The position numbers and the translations under genes were made by a program. The notes beneath the pieces were generated by a model. The model searched no databases, was not told where the DNA came from, and worked only from the letters and a program-made list of their open reading frames with translations. A stretch of 64,000 nucleotides of DNA, taken from Cristatella mucedo (lineage: Eukaryota; Bryozoa; Phylactolaemata; Cristatellidae). Positions 1-42,066 of the stretch are shown piece by piece. Location: assembly GCA_009760855.2 (NCBI GenBank), contig WPIO01000015.1:1909001-1973000 (forward strand). Reading direction: 5' to 3'. The stretch's first letter is position 1; the number at the start of each line of letters is the position of its first letter.

Positions 1-63
1 ATTGATGCAAATATCGCTGGCGGCTTGACCCGCTAACTTGCTTTTTATCTCATGCCAAAAGGG

Positions 64-215
64 AAATAAAAATCAGTAGCTTGCTACAGCCGAAGAAGAA
101 GCTTAACAGCGATCACTTCCGGCTGTAGTGGGCAGCACGAGATTTCGTGCAGCAGCTGCAGGATTCGAACCCGCGGCCTGGGTCGTGAAGCGTGAGTAAC
201 CGCGCCCTCCTGGGC
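64..215 (-). mobile_element. tRNA-derived SINE (SINE-A like), minus strand
   Basis: Read on the minus strand this has a tRNA-like head: a box-A-like stretch containing cccaggagggcgcgg and a B box ggttcgaatcc, then ctgcag. The arrangement matches the better-preserved SINE copies at 4745 and 58868. The body after the head is diverged, ending in an A-rich stretch near position 64. The B box is clear; the boundaries are approximate. Confidence 0.5.
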
Positions 216-991
216 CGAATACAACATTGACCAAGCTCCCAAGAGCGATCGCTTTCTTTGATCCGAATTTCCGGTGTCTTGCGCGAGCGCAACGCTTGCA
301 TCTAGGCCTAGTGCCAGCCAGCAAGATTTCGGGGAGGCGGAAACTGAAATGCGGCCAATGAGGAGCCAGCTTGAAGCCTGCACGGTCCAACGAGCGAGCA
401 GCAGCGCCGCCAGCGTGCAGTCAGCGCAGCAAGCTGCAGAGCGCGTGCGATGGAGCGTGCGTGGTCTGCTTACCAGGTACGATCGCTTTCTTATTTCGGA
501 GCCACTCCACAGTTTGCACGTCGCCGAGAACTTCGCATTCCACATCTAGCGATGTGCAAAGTGCAAAAACTTGGCGTAAGCTGTCTCGTGGACTCTGACG
601 TCTAAGCGACGCCGCCGCCGCCGTCGCCGCGAGGAAATGCCGCGCTGCGAGAGTCGCATTTACCCGGCATTCGCTCACTCACTCACTCTGCAAATTAGCC
701 CCCCCAGTCTCCCCGGGAATCTGGCGGCGGCCGGCCAAGCCCTCTAATTGTCGCCGCGGCGGCGAAAACAAATGGGCTGCCCCCCACCCCGGAAACGACG
801 GAGGCGACGAGCAAAAATGCCGCTCGGGCGCTCGGCGAACTCGAGCCGCCGCTCGAGCGCGGCGCCAGGGGAGACGGCGGTCGAGGTGCGGGAGGGTACG
901 CGCTGCGCCTCCTGAAGCGGCGCGACGTAGAGACAGCGGGCAGTCTCGCGGTAGCTCTGTCTCGCGTCCTGCAGCGTCTAGGCGCTCTATG

Positions 992-1011
992 CCGATCGGT
1001 GCACCGATCGG
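992..1011. repeat. 20-bp perfect palindrome
   Basis: ccgatcggtgcaccgatcgg is identical to its own reverse complement, with no spacer. It lies 60 bp upstream of a longer perfect palindrome in the same CpG island. Confidence 0.9.
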
Positions 1012-1071
1012 ACTCGAAACTGGGGCGATCGGAGGAGCGGCGAGATCGGCAAAGGCTCTCGGCTGCTCGGG

Positions 1072-1105
1072 CGATTCCTGCGCCGCGGCCGCGGCGCAGG
1101 AATCG
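1072..1105. repeat. 34-bp perfect palindrome centred on a NotI-type site
   Basis: The left half begins cgattcctgcgccgcgg and the right half is its exact reverse complement. There is no spacer and no mismatch; the centre is gcggccgc. Because of the symmetry both strands encode the same alanine-rich peptide. It could form a cruciform or be a dimeric binding site; neither is demonstrated. Confidence 0.9.
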
Positions 1106-1768
1106 TTCATTCGCAGCCGTCAGTTGTGGCAGGATAGGCCGACTTCTGCGGACGGACGGACGGACCAGTCTACCTCCGCACGGAGCTTCTCAGACACGCC
1201 CATCGCTCCCCCATCGGCAAGTTTGCGCACCCCCGTCGGCTGTCTTTCTCAGCGAGGAAGGGAAGTGGCCAGTAGAAAAGCTCGCACTCCAGCTCTGCCG
1301 TGCAGTTCAGTCCCACGTCGCCGCCCCTCGTGAACCCCCCCCCCGCCCTCCTGCTCCTGCTCGGAACGAATTCGTTGCTCAGACGTATGCCAGGTCCAGC
1401 AGCGTGTGGCGCGCGAGCTCTCGGGTGGCGCTCGGCGCCAGCGATCGCCTCGCCGCCGATCGGCATGCGTCCGGCGCGGGCCTCGGCTTCTCGCTGTGCC
1501 CTCACCGAAGTAGGGCACCACTTTGGCGTGCCACTGGACGAGCACTTGGTTTTTGCATCTCCAAATCGCGGCGCCTCGGCCCGTGGTCGACAAGTAATCG
1601 TCGACGTCCTGCGCGAGCGAGACGAACGCCGTCAGCCTCTGCTCCGCCTCCGCTGCCGCCGAGCGACGGTGGGAGACGCGAGACTACGGGGGGGGGGCGG
1701 CGGCGGCGAGCTGGCGTCGGGTGAGCGAGCGAGCGGCGGACCTGGTGCCGCCTGACGCCTCCGCGGAA

Positions 1769-1799
<31 letters not shown>

Positions 1800-2329
1800 C
1801 CGACGCGCTGGGAAGCCAAAGACGACACAGACGGGACGCCGGGAGAATGCAGACGGAAGCCGACGCGGAGTCAGCGCCGGTCCGGCGCCGATCCGGTGCC
1901 TAGCCTGGCACCGCCGAGCCGGCGTCTGACTGCGTCCGCTGCTCTCGCGGCCGAGCGCTATCGCCAAGAACTAAGACGCTTCGTCGCCGGCGTCAAGCAG
2001 GGCGCTCGGCGTCGGCAGACCGACGTAGCGGCTAGCGGGCGACTTCGAGGTGCGCGCTGCCTCGCAGTCGTCCGACACGGGGCGGCGCTAAGCGCGAGCT
2101 CACTCGCTCGACGCTCGGGCCGCAAACGGAGAGCGGGCCGTCTGCTGGCGGCCGCGGCCGAGAGCGGTGGAGAGGGGATGAGCGGCGTCAACGACAGGGA
2201 CCGTTCGCCGCGAGCGGTCGGAACGACCGGGAGGCTCAGGCCGGGTTCGGCCGAAGTTGGACCAGGGAAGGAGGGGCTGCTACTGCTGAACGCCCGACCG
2301 TCTCCGCCGTTTGCGGCTCTCGTACTTAC

Positions 2330-2446
2330 GGCTTCGCTCTCCAAAGCGATGTTAGTCCGTTTCCGACGCTCTCGGAGCGAAGCTTCGAGATTCCCGACGG
2401 CCAAGCGCATCGCCAGAACGGCGATCAGCAGGCGGGCAGCGGTCAT
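2330..2446 (-). CDS. Candidate first coding exon of a secreted or membrane protein (minus strand)
   Basis: Reading leftward, an ATG with A at -3 (acaaccATGA) opens a 39-codon exon. It starts MTAARLLIAVLAMRLAVG, which looks like a signal peptide with a hydrophobic core, and continues with a basic stretch (RERRKR) before ending in LESEA. It ends in phase 0 at a textbook donor, GCC|gtaagt. The rest of the gene would continue past position 1. I do not recognise the protein. The case rests on Kozak context, signal-peptide character and donor together. CpG-rich DNA produces chance ORFs, so this is tentative. Confidence 0.4.
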
Positions 2447-2750
2447 GGTTGTCCGCGCTGTAGATTTGGGATAATCGGTGCGATCTCCTCTCAGCGGCAC
2501 GCTTGGGAGCGGCGCTCGGCGAGAGCCACCGCCGATAGCGAGGCTCCGAAAGCAGCGGTTTCAGGTGCTTTAAGCGACCGCGCAATCGTTCGCTTCGTAT
2601 GAAACTGACCAGCGACGCCGGCGGACGTAGCTACCGGGCAGCAGGAGCCGGCGAGGGGGGCGGACGTTAGGAGGGCGGGGCTGCGGGGGGCGGCGTCGGA
2701 CGAATGAATCTCGCGCGCGTCCGCAGTCCGGGTCGTAGGTCGTGACCCTA

Positions 2751-5700
2751 ACGTGAAATAATGTTAAAACTCCAAGATGCACTCGCAATGTTTCACGAAG
2801 CAGTGACACGTGTATAATATATAAATATTCAAATTAATTTGCTTTTTACGGTCTAATTTCTTGGTTGGTGTACCACAGAAAGCAGCCAAACAGTCGACAC
2901 AGAGCATCTACAGCGGCTGATTCCGATAGTCGATGGTCGGTCCTGTCATGGCCGCCCGTGCGGCTTACCCGGCGATCTTCGCCGAGGCTCTCTGTCGACG
3001 GTTGGACGACGAGTTGACATGCGAGGAAGTACTATCTCTCCGGAAGTAATACTCATGGAATGAGCTAACGCACGAGCCATGGCATCCAGCGAAATGCGGA
3101 AGCGCGGCGAGGTCAGTGCGCGTGTAGTTTCCTTGGCAGTGCGTAAACAAGCGTCTGCCCCGTCGTCGCTCGCGCCCGCTCGTGTCGCCTCGGCGCAGTC
3201 TGAGTGAACTCGACATCCAACCCACAAGATTTGAATTGGCCGCATGTGTTCTGCTCGGCTAGCCTCGCTCAACGAGCGCAGAGGGAGCGGACGGTTAATT
3301 AGGCTCGAGTTGGCGCGAACAGGTAGCCGTCGGTGTTGCCGCCGCCGGCCGTTTTGCCCTCTGGGTTTCGCGAAGGAAGGCCGGCTTCCGGTCCTTAGTC
3401 GACATATGCTGATGCGATCTTCGGACTGCAGCACAAAAGCAGCACTACACCGCTGCCCGGCTGCGCGCAGGCAAGGTGGCTGTGTCCGGCGATTACCCGC
3501 GATCGGGTTTGGCTGCCCTGCGGTTCGCGGAGTCGGCGTCGGTTTGATTTGAGTCGACTGGCTCGGCGGGGAGGGAATGGGAGCTCCAGAATGCTGAGAG
3601 TGGCCAGCAGTGGAGAGGACGCGGTTGGGCCTGAGCAGTAGTTCGGTGCTTCGAGCATCGGCGGCGCATTCCTGAGCAGCCGCTCGCTGGATATCGCACC
3701 TGTTGGATGCCCGAACGCCGGGCTCTTCTGCCCGGTGCATGTCTGTCCAGTTGTGTCGTCGGCGACCCGCGGTGCTCTCGCCGGGCGTGAGCCAGCTGGC
3801 AGCACCTCCGCGATCAATGGCCAGCTGCCTCGTCTTCGGGCTTTAGCTTTGCTGCCTTGCCAGCGAGTCGGTCAATGGGAAACATTGCCCGTTGTTGACA
3901 GCCTTTTCGCTCTCAGAAAAGGCTGCCGCCGAAGGTAAGCAGATGGTCTCCGATGGCTTCTGTGCACGAGATTCTGTGCCGGGTGCCTTGGGTAGTGAGT
4001 GGCCTAGCTGAATGGATTGAGTGCACGTGCAAAGGGAGCAAGTAGTGTGAAAAGTGAGCTGTGAGAGACCTGCAGTCACCACTGCCCGACCAGGCTGGCT
4101 GTCGCGCGAGAGCACCAAGCTGAATTCGCGAAAACCTGTATGGGCTGCTGCAAGCTTCCGGGATTTTTTTTTTTTTTATTCCCGCGCCCGTCTCCAGCTG
4201 CCTGCCGACACTTGACGTCGGCGAAACCTGCCCGAGGTGGTCGGCAATCGCATCGTTGGGATTGCACTTTCGCGAGGCTTGCTCGATGGCTACGATGCAG
4301 AAGACTTGGTTTGGAGCGTGGTGTTGCACCAACATTTGTATTACTGTCTGCCGAGTGGCTCGTACTTTCGGTGAGCTGTGGGTAGCACAACCCCAACTCC
4401 TTGCTAGTAGTGCTTCATGACTTCGGTTTTGCTCGTGGTCTTCTCCCAACAATCCGTCTCTTGTTGCATTTGCCTACAGTTCTGCACCGATTCGGACCGT
4501 TGGGATTTTCTTATTGCACTCGCATCTCTAGTCATACATTCCACCAGTACACTTGCTTTGCCTAGCCACCTAATCTGGTCTGTTTGCTTCATGGCCTTTG
4601 GTTGGATGACTCGACTCACTCTATATCAAAGATCAATAGTCGAGAATTGTAGAGTGTGGCACTCAAAGAAGCCTGAGGTGACAAGAGATTGAGTTGGGTA
4701 ACCATGCAGTACTTACAGTATGCATAGTGAATAGAAAAGTTGGTTTGCCCCTGGGTCTCAGCCCAGGAGGTAAGGTGCTCACTCTTCACGACTCAGGTCC
4801 TGGGTTTGAGTTCTGCAGTTGGCGATCTTTTATTGCTCACTGCAAGTGCTGGTGATAGCTGCTAAGGCTATCCTGCTGCTATACAAATGAGGCTTTTAAA
4901 TCAGCTCAACTGACCTTTTTTTGTGAACATCACTATCCTGGCTTAGCAAGTGACTGCAGATCGTCGCAAGTTTGGAGATTCGGCCGATCAGTTGCTGCCT
5001 GAAAACGCTAGTCGTAGGCGGTGACGATTTGCCCATGCCTGGCCCAAAGAAGTTGACATGTCTCAGAGAAAAATTGCAAGAGACGACCTGTCAATCGCCT
5101 GGACATTGGAGTGGGTGGTCACGATGCAGCTAGGCTGGCGATCGACTGGGCTGATTTTGGACAAATCGTCGCAGAGGTAGTCCTCCTGCGTAGTCAGTTG
5201 CCAGACTGTGGCTGCATTGCTGTAGACGATGGCCATTAGCAACTTGCTGCCGGCGAATGGTTATCCTGGTGGAGCTTCCGGGAGGCGGACCAGCTGCTCT
5301 GGCCAGCCGGCCGAGCCATCGAAGCCTGAATAGCACTTGCAAGTAGCTCTTGCAGCTGCAGGCCTGCTGTTCTCCCTATTCCACATGTGCACCCATTCTC
5401 TCATCGGTGCTGTAAGGCAGGGGCAGCTGGCCATTAGGCCAAGCACGAGTAGACAGTCGTGTGTGCTTGGCCCGACTCTCCACCCCTCTCCCCATACAGT
5501 GCCGTCATTGTGCATGGGGTTGCAGGCTGCAGCCGTCTTGCTCGCTTCATAGACATTGCACATTGCGGCAGCCACGGCCGTGAATGCACTTCCTTGCATC
5601 TGCCGTCGATTTTGGTCTTCATCATAGTGCATTGTCGTCCTCGAGTTGCATGCATTACAGGCCTCGCCACCGTTGCCACCGGCCTGCCTGCACCAGTCTG

Positions 5701-5790
5701 CCGTCTGTCTGCCACGCCGGCGCTGCAGCTATCTGTATTGAATAGCGTTGTTTCCCAAGGGAGCCACTTCTGCCGGATGTTCGCTGTCAG
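2751..5790. other. Region between CpG island and first recognised TTC28-like exon
   Basis: About 3 kb with no confidently recognised exon. It holds a SINE at 4745-4918, a poly-T run near 4165 and a small hairpin near 3899-3925 (cagccttttc / gaaaaggctg, 7-nt loop). Short ORFs occur on both strands without recognisable domains. It is probably the distal part of a first intron of the TTC28-like gene. Confidence 0.4.
4745..4918 (+). mobile_element. SINE-A copy (tRNA-derived), plus strand
   Basis: It has a tRNA-like head with cccaggaggtaaggtgctc and a B box-like gggtttgagttc. The body shares cactgcaagtgctggtgatag and gctatacaaatgaggctttt with the copies at 58868 and 54290, and the end is aaatcagct. 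The shared body outside the promoter boxes shows it is a SINE rather than a tRNA gene. Confidence 0.75.
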
Positions 5791-37353
<31,563 letters not shown>

Positions 37354-37976
37354 ACCGCATAGCCCCTTCCGTAGGACACGTTTTAGTTGTCTCGTTTTTT
37401 ATGTTATACTTTTGACTATTTATAATGGCATGTTTTCATTATTATTATTACATTATACATTGTTACAGTTGTGAGGTTTTTCATCTGTCGGTTCGTAGCC
37501 TGTAGCACTTAGCTCATTCTTTGCCATTTCTATCCGGACACCGTCATGCCGCCATGCTGCTCTTCCGAGGTGCCTTGAAGGAAGGAGAGCCTAACGGACT
37601 TATGGCAGTGAGGCTCTTTTTTGTTCTAGCCGCTTGCAGGACGTCTTTTCGGATAACGTGCACAAGCAACAGCCTAGGCAATTCAGGCTGGAAACCGGTG
37701 GTGCCGGCTTGTTTCCAGAGCTCGAATTCTGCCTTTGCTTCAGCACTGAGAGCCCATTTATACATACTATAACGACCCATGGCTTTTCGGACGTGCGAAC
37801 TTAACAAAGCATGCTGGCTTATGAGTCATTGCTGGCTAGCTTAGCTCACTGTTGCCCCCATTGTGGAGCTTAAAAACAGAAGGCAGCTCTACGGACGATT
37901 TGCCAGAGACTTGGCGTCGCCAAAACAACAGGGTTCAACGCACGTGGATTACAGCCATCGGACTGCTGATCTTCTT
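37354..37976 (+). other. 3' flank of the TTC28-like gene
   Basis: AT-rich after the stop, including (att)n near 37436-37449. It probably includes the 3' UTR, but no canonical polyadenylation signal was found. No other gene recognised. Confidence 0.5.
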
Positions 37977-38624
37977 GCTGAGAGTCGCCCTGTCGCTGCA
38001 CTTGCTGGGTCGCTTAAGAAACTCAAAACCTTTTTATGTTCATTGCACGTGTTGCTGCCCGTGCGTTCCAGCGTTATCCTGACCGCTCGACAGGGAGGAG
38101 TGTCAACGGTGCACTACCGGCTTGCGTGCTATCGAAGCCACGAGCGCCGGCTGTCCCGGACCGTTCCGCCTACTCGTCTAAATCCTGGTGGCCTTTGAGT
38201 GTGCCGACCAAGTTCCAAAACTTGAATTTCGACGACAGCGTAAGGGAAAGGTGAGCTGCAAGTCCTTGGCTATCTATGAAATGTCCTTGGCAAGTCCTTG
38301 GCTATCTAGCTCCTCCACTCCTCTTTTCCTACCTTTTTGCCTTTGCAGCTCACCTTTCCGTTATGCTGTCGTCGAAATTCAAGTTTTGGCACTTGCTCGG
38401 CACACTCAAAGCCACCAGGATTTAGATATTAGATGGAACGATCCGGGACAGCCGGCTCTCGTGGCTTCGATAGCATGCAAGCCGGTAGTGCACCGTTGAC
38501 ACTCCTCCCTGTCGAGCGGTCAGGATAACGCTGGAACGCACGGGCAGCAACACGTGCAATGAACATAGAAAAGTTTGAGTTTCTTAAGCGACCCAGCAAG
38601 TGCAGCGACAGGGCGACTCTCAGC
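37977..38624. repeat. Long inverted repeat, arms about 283 bp, spacer 81 bp
   Basis: Left arm 37977-38261 is nearly the exact reverse complement of right arm 38343-38624. Matching pairs include gctgagagtcgccctgtcgc with gcgacagggcgactctcagc, and the segment at the inner ends reading gtgagctgca / tgcagctcac. Differences are scattered substitutions and small gaps; I estimate identity above 90%. The spacer has a direct repeat of aagtccttggctatcta. No coding content recognised. Confidence 0.92.
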
Positions 38625-39560
38625 TAAAGGATTAGCAACAAGTAGAAAAGAAGTTGAGGAGCATGATTGCCAAGGATTTGCAGCGGCCGAAAAGGAAATT
38701 GGAACAGAAAAGCTAAGAGACAAGGAAGGGTACCTGTGTCGAGAGCACTGTGTGAAGGCACTGAGTGGGAGGGTGCAGCTGCTTCAGATAGCCCAGCGAC
38801 GGGAGCTCCGCCGTGCCCCTCGTAGAGCACGTCAGCACGAAGAAACTCATGTCGCGAGCTGGAGATGTGCAAGCTCGGCTTCAGGTATCTATTGGTACTT
38901 GCAGGAGCTCGAAGGTACAAGAGCTGGATGGACTGACAGATGGCCCTCGAGCCGTTCATCTGAAATGGGCAGTTTACTATAGGGGATTCGCTACATTTCC
39001 TAGTACCAAGCAGCCTGGCCACCTGACCAGCAGCAGCCCGCTCGATAGCCAAAGGTGCTCGCTCGGCCTCTACAGCTCTGAACAATAAGCACGTGCTATA
39101 CATCACCTCGCTGCTGCTGATGACGACGATGATGCACGATTGAAATAATTCATCTATTGCTATCGCGCCCTAGTCTGGGCATCTCAGTACGGATAGATTG
39201 CACCAAAGTGACTGCCCAAAAAAAGGCTATTAAAAATGCTGCCCAGTGGCTGAACTTACTGCTCGGGCCTGTGTGTGTCCTACTACTGCATATAAGCCTA
39301 TTGGAGTGCTTCCTACATCGGCAAGCGATTGGCCATGTAATTCAGTCAGGAATGGTGCTGCCTCTGATAAAGACGAATGCAAACAGATTCACTGCGACTT
39401 GGCGATTGGGTACTTATTTAAGGCAACCTTGTTCCGGGACAAGGTTAATAATGACTAATCCCATAAGACTTTTGCACAGCACCTTAACAGAGTTAGATTT
39501 TTGTCTAGGCACAGGTACGGATGAGGGAAAGAAATTCTCATGGATTCAGCAAATGCTGTG
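38625..39560. other. Unannotated spacer
   Basis: About 0.9 kb without a recognisable gene or element. A short run of gatgacgacgatgatg occurs near 39117. Short ORFs have no recognisable domain. Confidence 0.5.
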
Positions 39561-39690
39561 TGGAACTGGTGCGTTTTAGCTTATTTATAAATGTCATCAA
39601 GTCAGGGGATGTCGTGACATAAGTCAGAAGTGAGTTCCAGGCTTTGGGAGTACACAAACTGAAGGTGCTCTCCCTGTAATGGATTTGAGG
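39560..39690 (-). mobile_element. LINE-A 3' fragment, minus strand
   Basis: catcaagtcaggggatgtcg, agtgagttccaggctttggg and agtacacaaactgaaggtgctctc are the reverse complement of the LINE-A segment encoding YAPKAWNSLPTCVRTSPDLT. About 130 bp remain. Confidence 0.7.
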
Positions 39691-39725
39691 TTGTTTCGAG
39701 CAGAAGATCTTCGCTGTGACTATTT

Positions 39726-42066
39726 ATGAGCTGTCCTCGGATATGCTACACAAAACAGGACCTGCTTAGCATAAGATGCGATGTCGCCATTAGTCGATAC
39801 CTACCAGCGGGCCTTCTCCGGCGGGTCAGTGAGAACCTTCCTGCATCCTGCGTTCGCCCTATCAACAGCTCGGCTATCAAACCTACGACTCGTAAGTTTA
39901 AAGCGCTGAATGGTACTTGTTGCGGTAGTAGCCCACCCGCTGTAGCCCAGCACGTTGTGAAACGTCGTCCGACGGCCGTTACCAAGGTCCAATTCAAATT
40001 CGAAGAGCCAGCGTCCGCCGGGCCGGACGAAAACGGTAGAGAATACGAGCCACTCCATCGCCGTCGCCCAGTTGTTGGACAGCCTCTTAAATTCCGCCTA
40101 GTAAATGTCCGCTCGCTAAAAACCAAGGGGTTACTTATCCGCGATCAGGTGGTCCAGGAGAAGCAAGATGCATTTCTGCTTACCGAAACCTGGATGACGC
40201 CTTGTTCCAGTAGCTGTATTTCCGAGACCACCCCACCCGGGTTCTCAATCTATCAGTCCATGCGTTCTGACAAGGTTGGTGGCGGGGTTGCAATTGTGGT
40301 TCGCGAATCGTTTGGCTATAGAATGTGCAGTTTCTCGCATGGGTCATCGTTTGAATCGGTTGCTATCGGGTCTTCATCAAAGACAATGCCTCTCACCGTT
40401 GCGATATACCGGCCTCCTTCTGGCTGTCTAAACTTGTTTATAGAGTTTTCAGAGTTCCTCGCTAAAATATTTGTGTGTGACAGGCCGTTACTGATTGTAG
40501 GAGACATCAATATTCACGTTGACAACCCTAGCAACAGCCAGGTCCGCTCATTTCTTGACTGTCTGGAGAATTTTGGTTTGGCCCAGCACGTTAATCATAG
40601 CACCCACGTCGGTGACCACATTCTAGATCTCGTGATCACTAAGGATGTCCTGCCCACTGACTTTGTGGTGTGCCCACTGACTCTCTCAGATCATTGTTTG
40701 GTCTCGTTTACTGTTCCTGCTCCCTCATACGTACAGGGCAATGTCGAATTTGCCAAATGACGTAACTTACAAAGCATTGACATGGACAAGTTTTTGAAAT
40801 CTGTTTGTGATGCAGGCCTTCTTGATCTGCATTCAGACTCGACCGGCAACCTCGATACCCTCACTGATGCGATGAACATGACACTCAGGAGTGCTCTTGA
40901 CAAGCATGCTCCCGTTCGCTCTATCCGTGTTCAAAGTCGTCGAGATTGCTTTCAATTTACAAAAAAAACTCCTTAAGATGCGCCGTGTTAAGCGCAGGCT
41001 GGAACGTCGTTTCAAGAAATCGGGGTCTGAGGCAGACCTAGTCAATTTTAAAGACTTCCTTCGATTTTACACCCGAAAGCTTAAAAAACCAGGGGTTCTT
41101 TTTTCATTAGAAAGCTGAATTCCTGCCAGTCGGACACTAAACAGATTTTTAAGACAGTAAACCATTTACTGGCCAATGCTGTGATGTCAGACTCCCAGAT
41201 ATTAAGGGCTCAGTCGAAAAGTTTTCAGCCTTATTAACTGAAAAAATGGTGCACATTCATGCCTCCATTAAGCCCCCTCCGACCAAAGCAATCGCCGTTT
41301 CTCAACCTGTGACCTTTCTTAAAAGGTTCTCCGATGTTTCTGCCTGTGATGTGGCTGCCTTAATAAGGTCTAGCAAAAAGAGCTCGTCTCCTGAAGACCC
41401 TATACCTTCATCTCTGTGGTCTTCACTTGCAGACCATCTTAGCCCTGCCATAACCAAGATTTTTAATGCTTCTTTGGGAAAAGGGGTCGTCCCCAAGTCC
41501 TTAAAATCGGCAATCGTTAGACCTATTCTCAAAAAGCCTGGATTAGACACAGAGGTCCTAGCAAACTATCGTCCAGTTTCCCTTCCTCCGTTCTTATCAA
41601 AGATTCTTGAAAGAATTGTTGCTAAGCAGCTAGTTGAACATATTGAAAATAATGGAATGTCAGAAACATTTCAATCAGGGTTCAAGAGGCAGCACTCTAC
41701 TGAAACTGCTCTCCTCCGTGTTAACAATGACATTCTACGTGGCAACGACGACGGGAATGTCACTGCCCTAGCTCTGCTAGATCTGTCTGCTGCCTTCGAG
41801 ACCATTGATCACGAAGTTCTGCTTGAACGATTGAGAACAACGATCGGTCTGCAGAACTGACGTTCACAACTCTTACACATCTCTCTTGCTGCAAAGTCTG
41901 GCACATCCTTTCAAACCGTCAGAGCTGCTACATCCATGCTACTCGATTCATTGACTGCCTTCACGACTGAGCTATGCTTCTAAATTTCTCATTGTTTCTT
42001 TATACGGTTGGCTACCGCATGAGTACCGAAAGCCGCTTAAGTTTTGAGGGTGCTTTAGAAAACTCT
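39726..42066 (+). mobile_element. LINE-B: second CR1-group LINE lineage, degenerate, plus strand
   Basis: Frame 39726-40760 encodes an N-terminal region (YTKQDLLSIR) and an AP endonuclease: RLVNVRSLKTK, FLLTETWMT, GGGVAIVVRESF, LLIVGDINIHVDN, TLSDHCLVSF. Stops and frameshifts lie at 40758 and about 40970. An RT frame follows at 41246-41860: SPEDPIPSSLW, VLANYRPVSLPPFLSKILER, QSGFKRQHSTETALLR, LALLDLSAAFETIDHE. The YADD motif and thumb are missing. A tail-like ccgcttaagttttgagggtg at 42032 suggests an internally deleted copy. The protein differs from LINE-A throughout. Confidence 0.85.

Larger units (their letters stand above)
600..2750. promoter_or_regulatory. CpG-rich island, probable divergent promoter region
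   Basis: About 2 kb of very GC- and CpG-dense sequence with a (GGC)n run near 1768-1797, in contrast with the AT-richer flanks. Long ORFs occur in nearly every frame here, as expected from base composition, so they are not called as genes. The island lies upstream of the plus-strand TTC28-like gene and contains a candidate minus-strand first exon, so a bidirectional promoter is plausible. No TATA box was identified. The missing first exon of the TTC28-like gene may lie here. Confidence 0.5.

Noticed and set aside
679-2500. Many overlapping long ORFs on both strands in the CpG island
   Set aside because: High GC removes stop codons in all frames. Their peptides are low-complexity Arg/Ala/Pro/Ser without recognisable domains. 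Only the minus-strand exon at 2330-2446 has additional support.
2946-3048. Plus-strand 31-codon ORF starting MAARAAYPAIFAEALCRRLD with an ATG at 2948
   Set aside because: It ends in TAA with no donor nearby and has no recognisable similarity. A possible micro-peptide but unsupported.
5748-5790. Translation start at 5748
   Set aside because: The codon there is TTG, not ATG. In a eukaryotic gene this frame must be entered by splicing.
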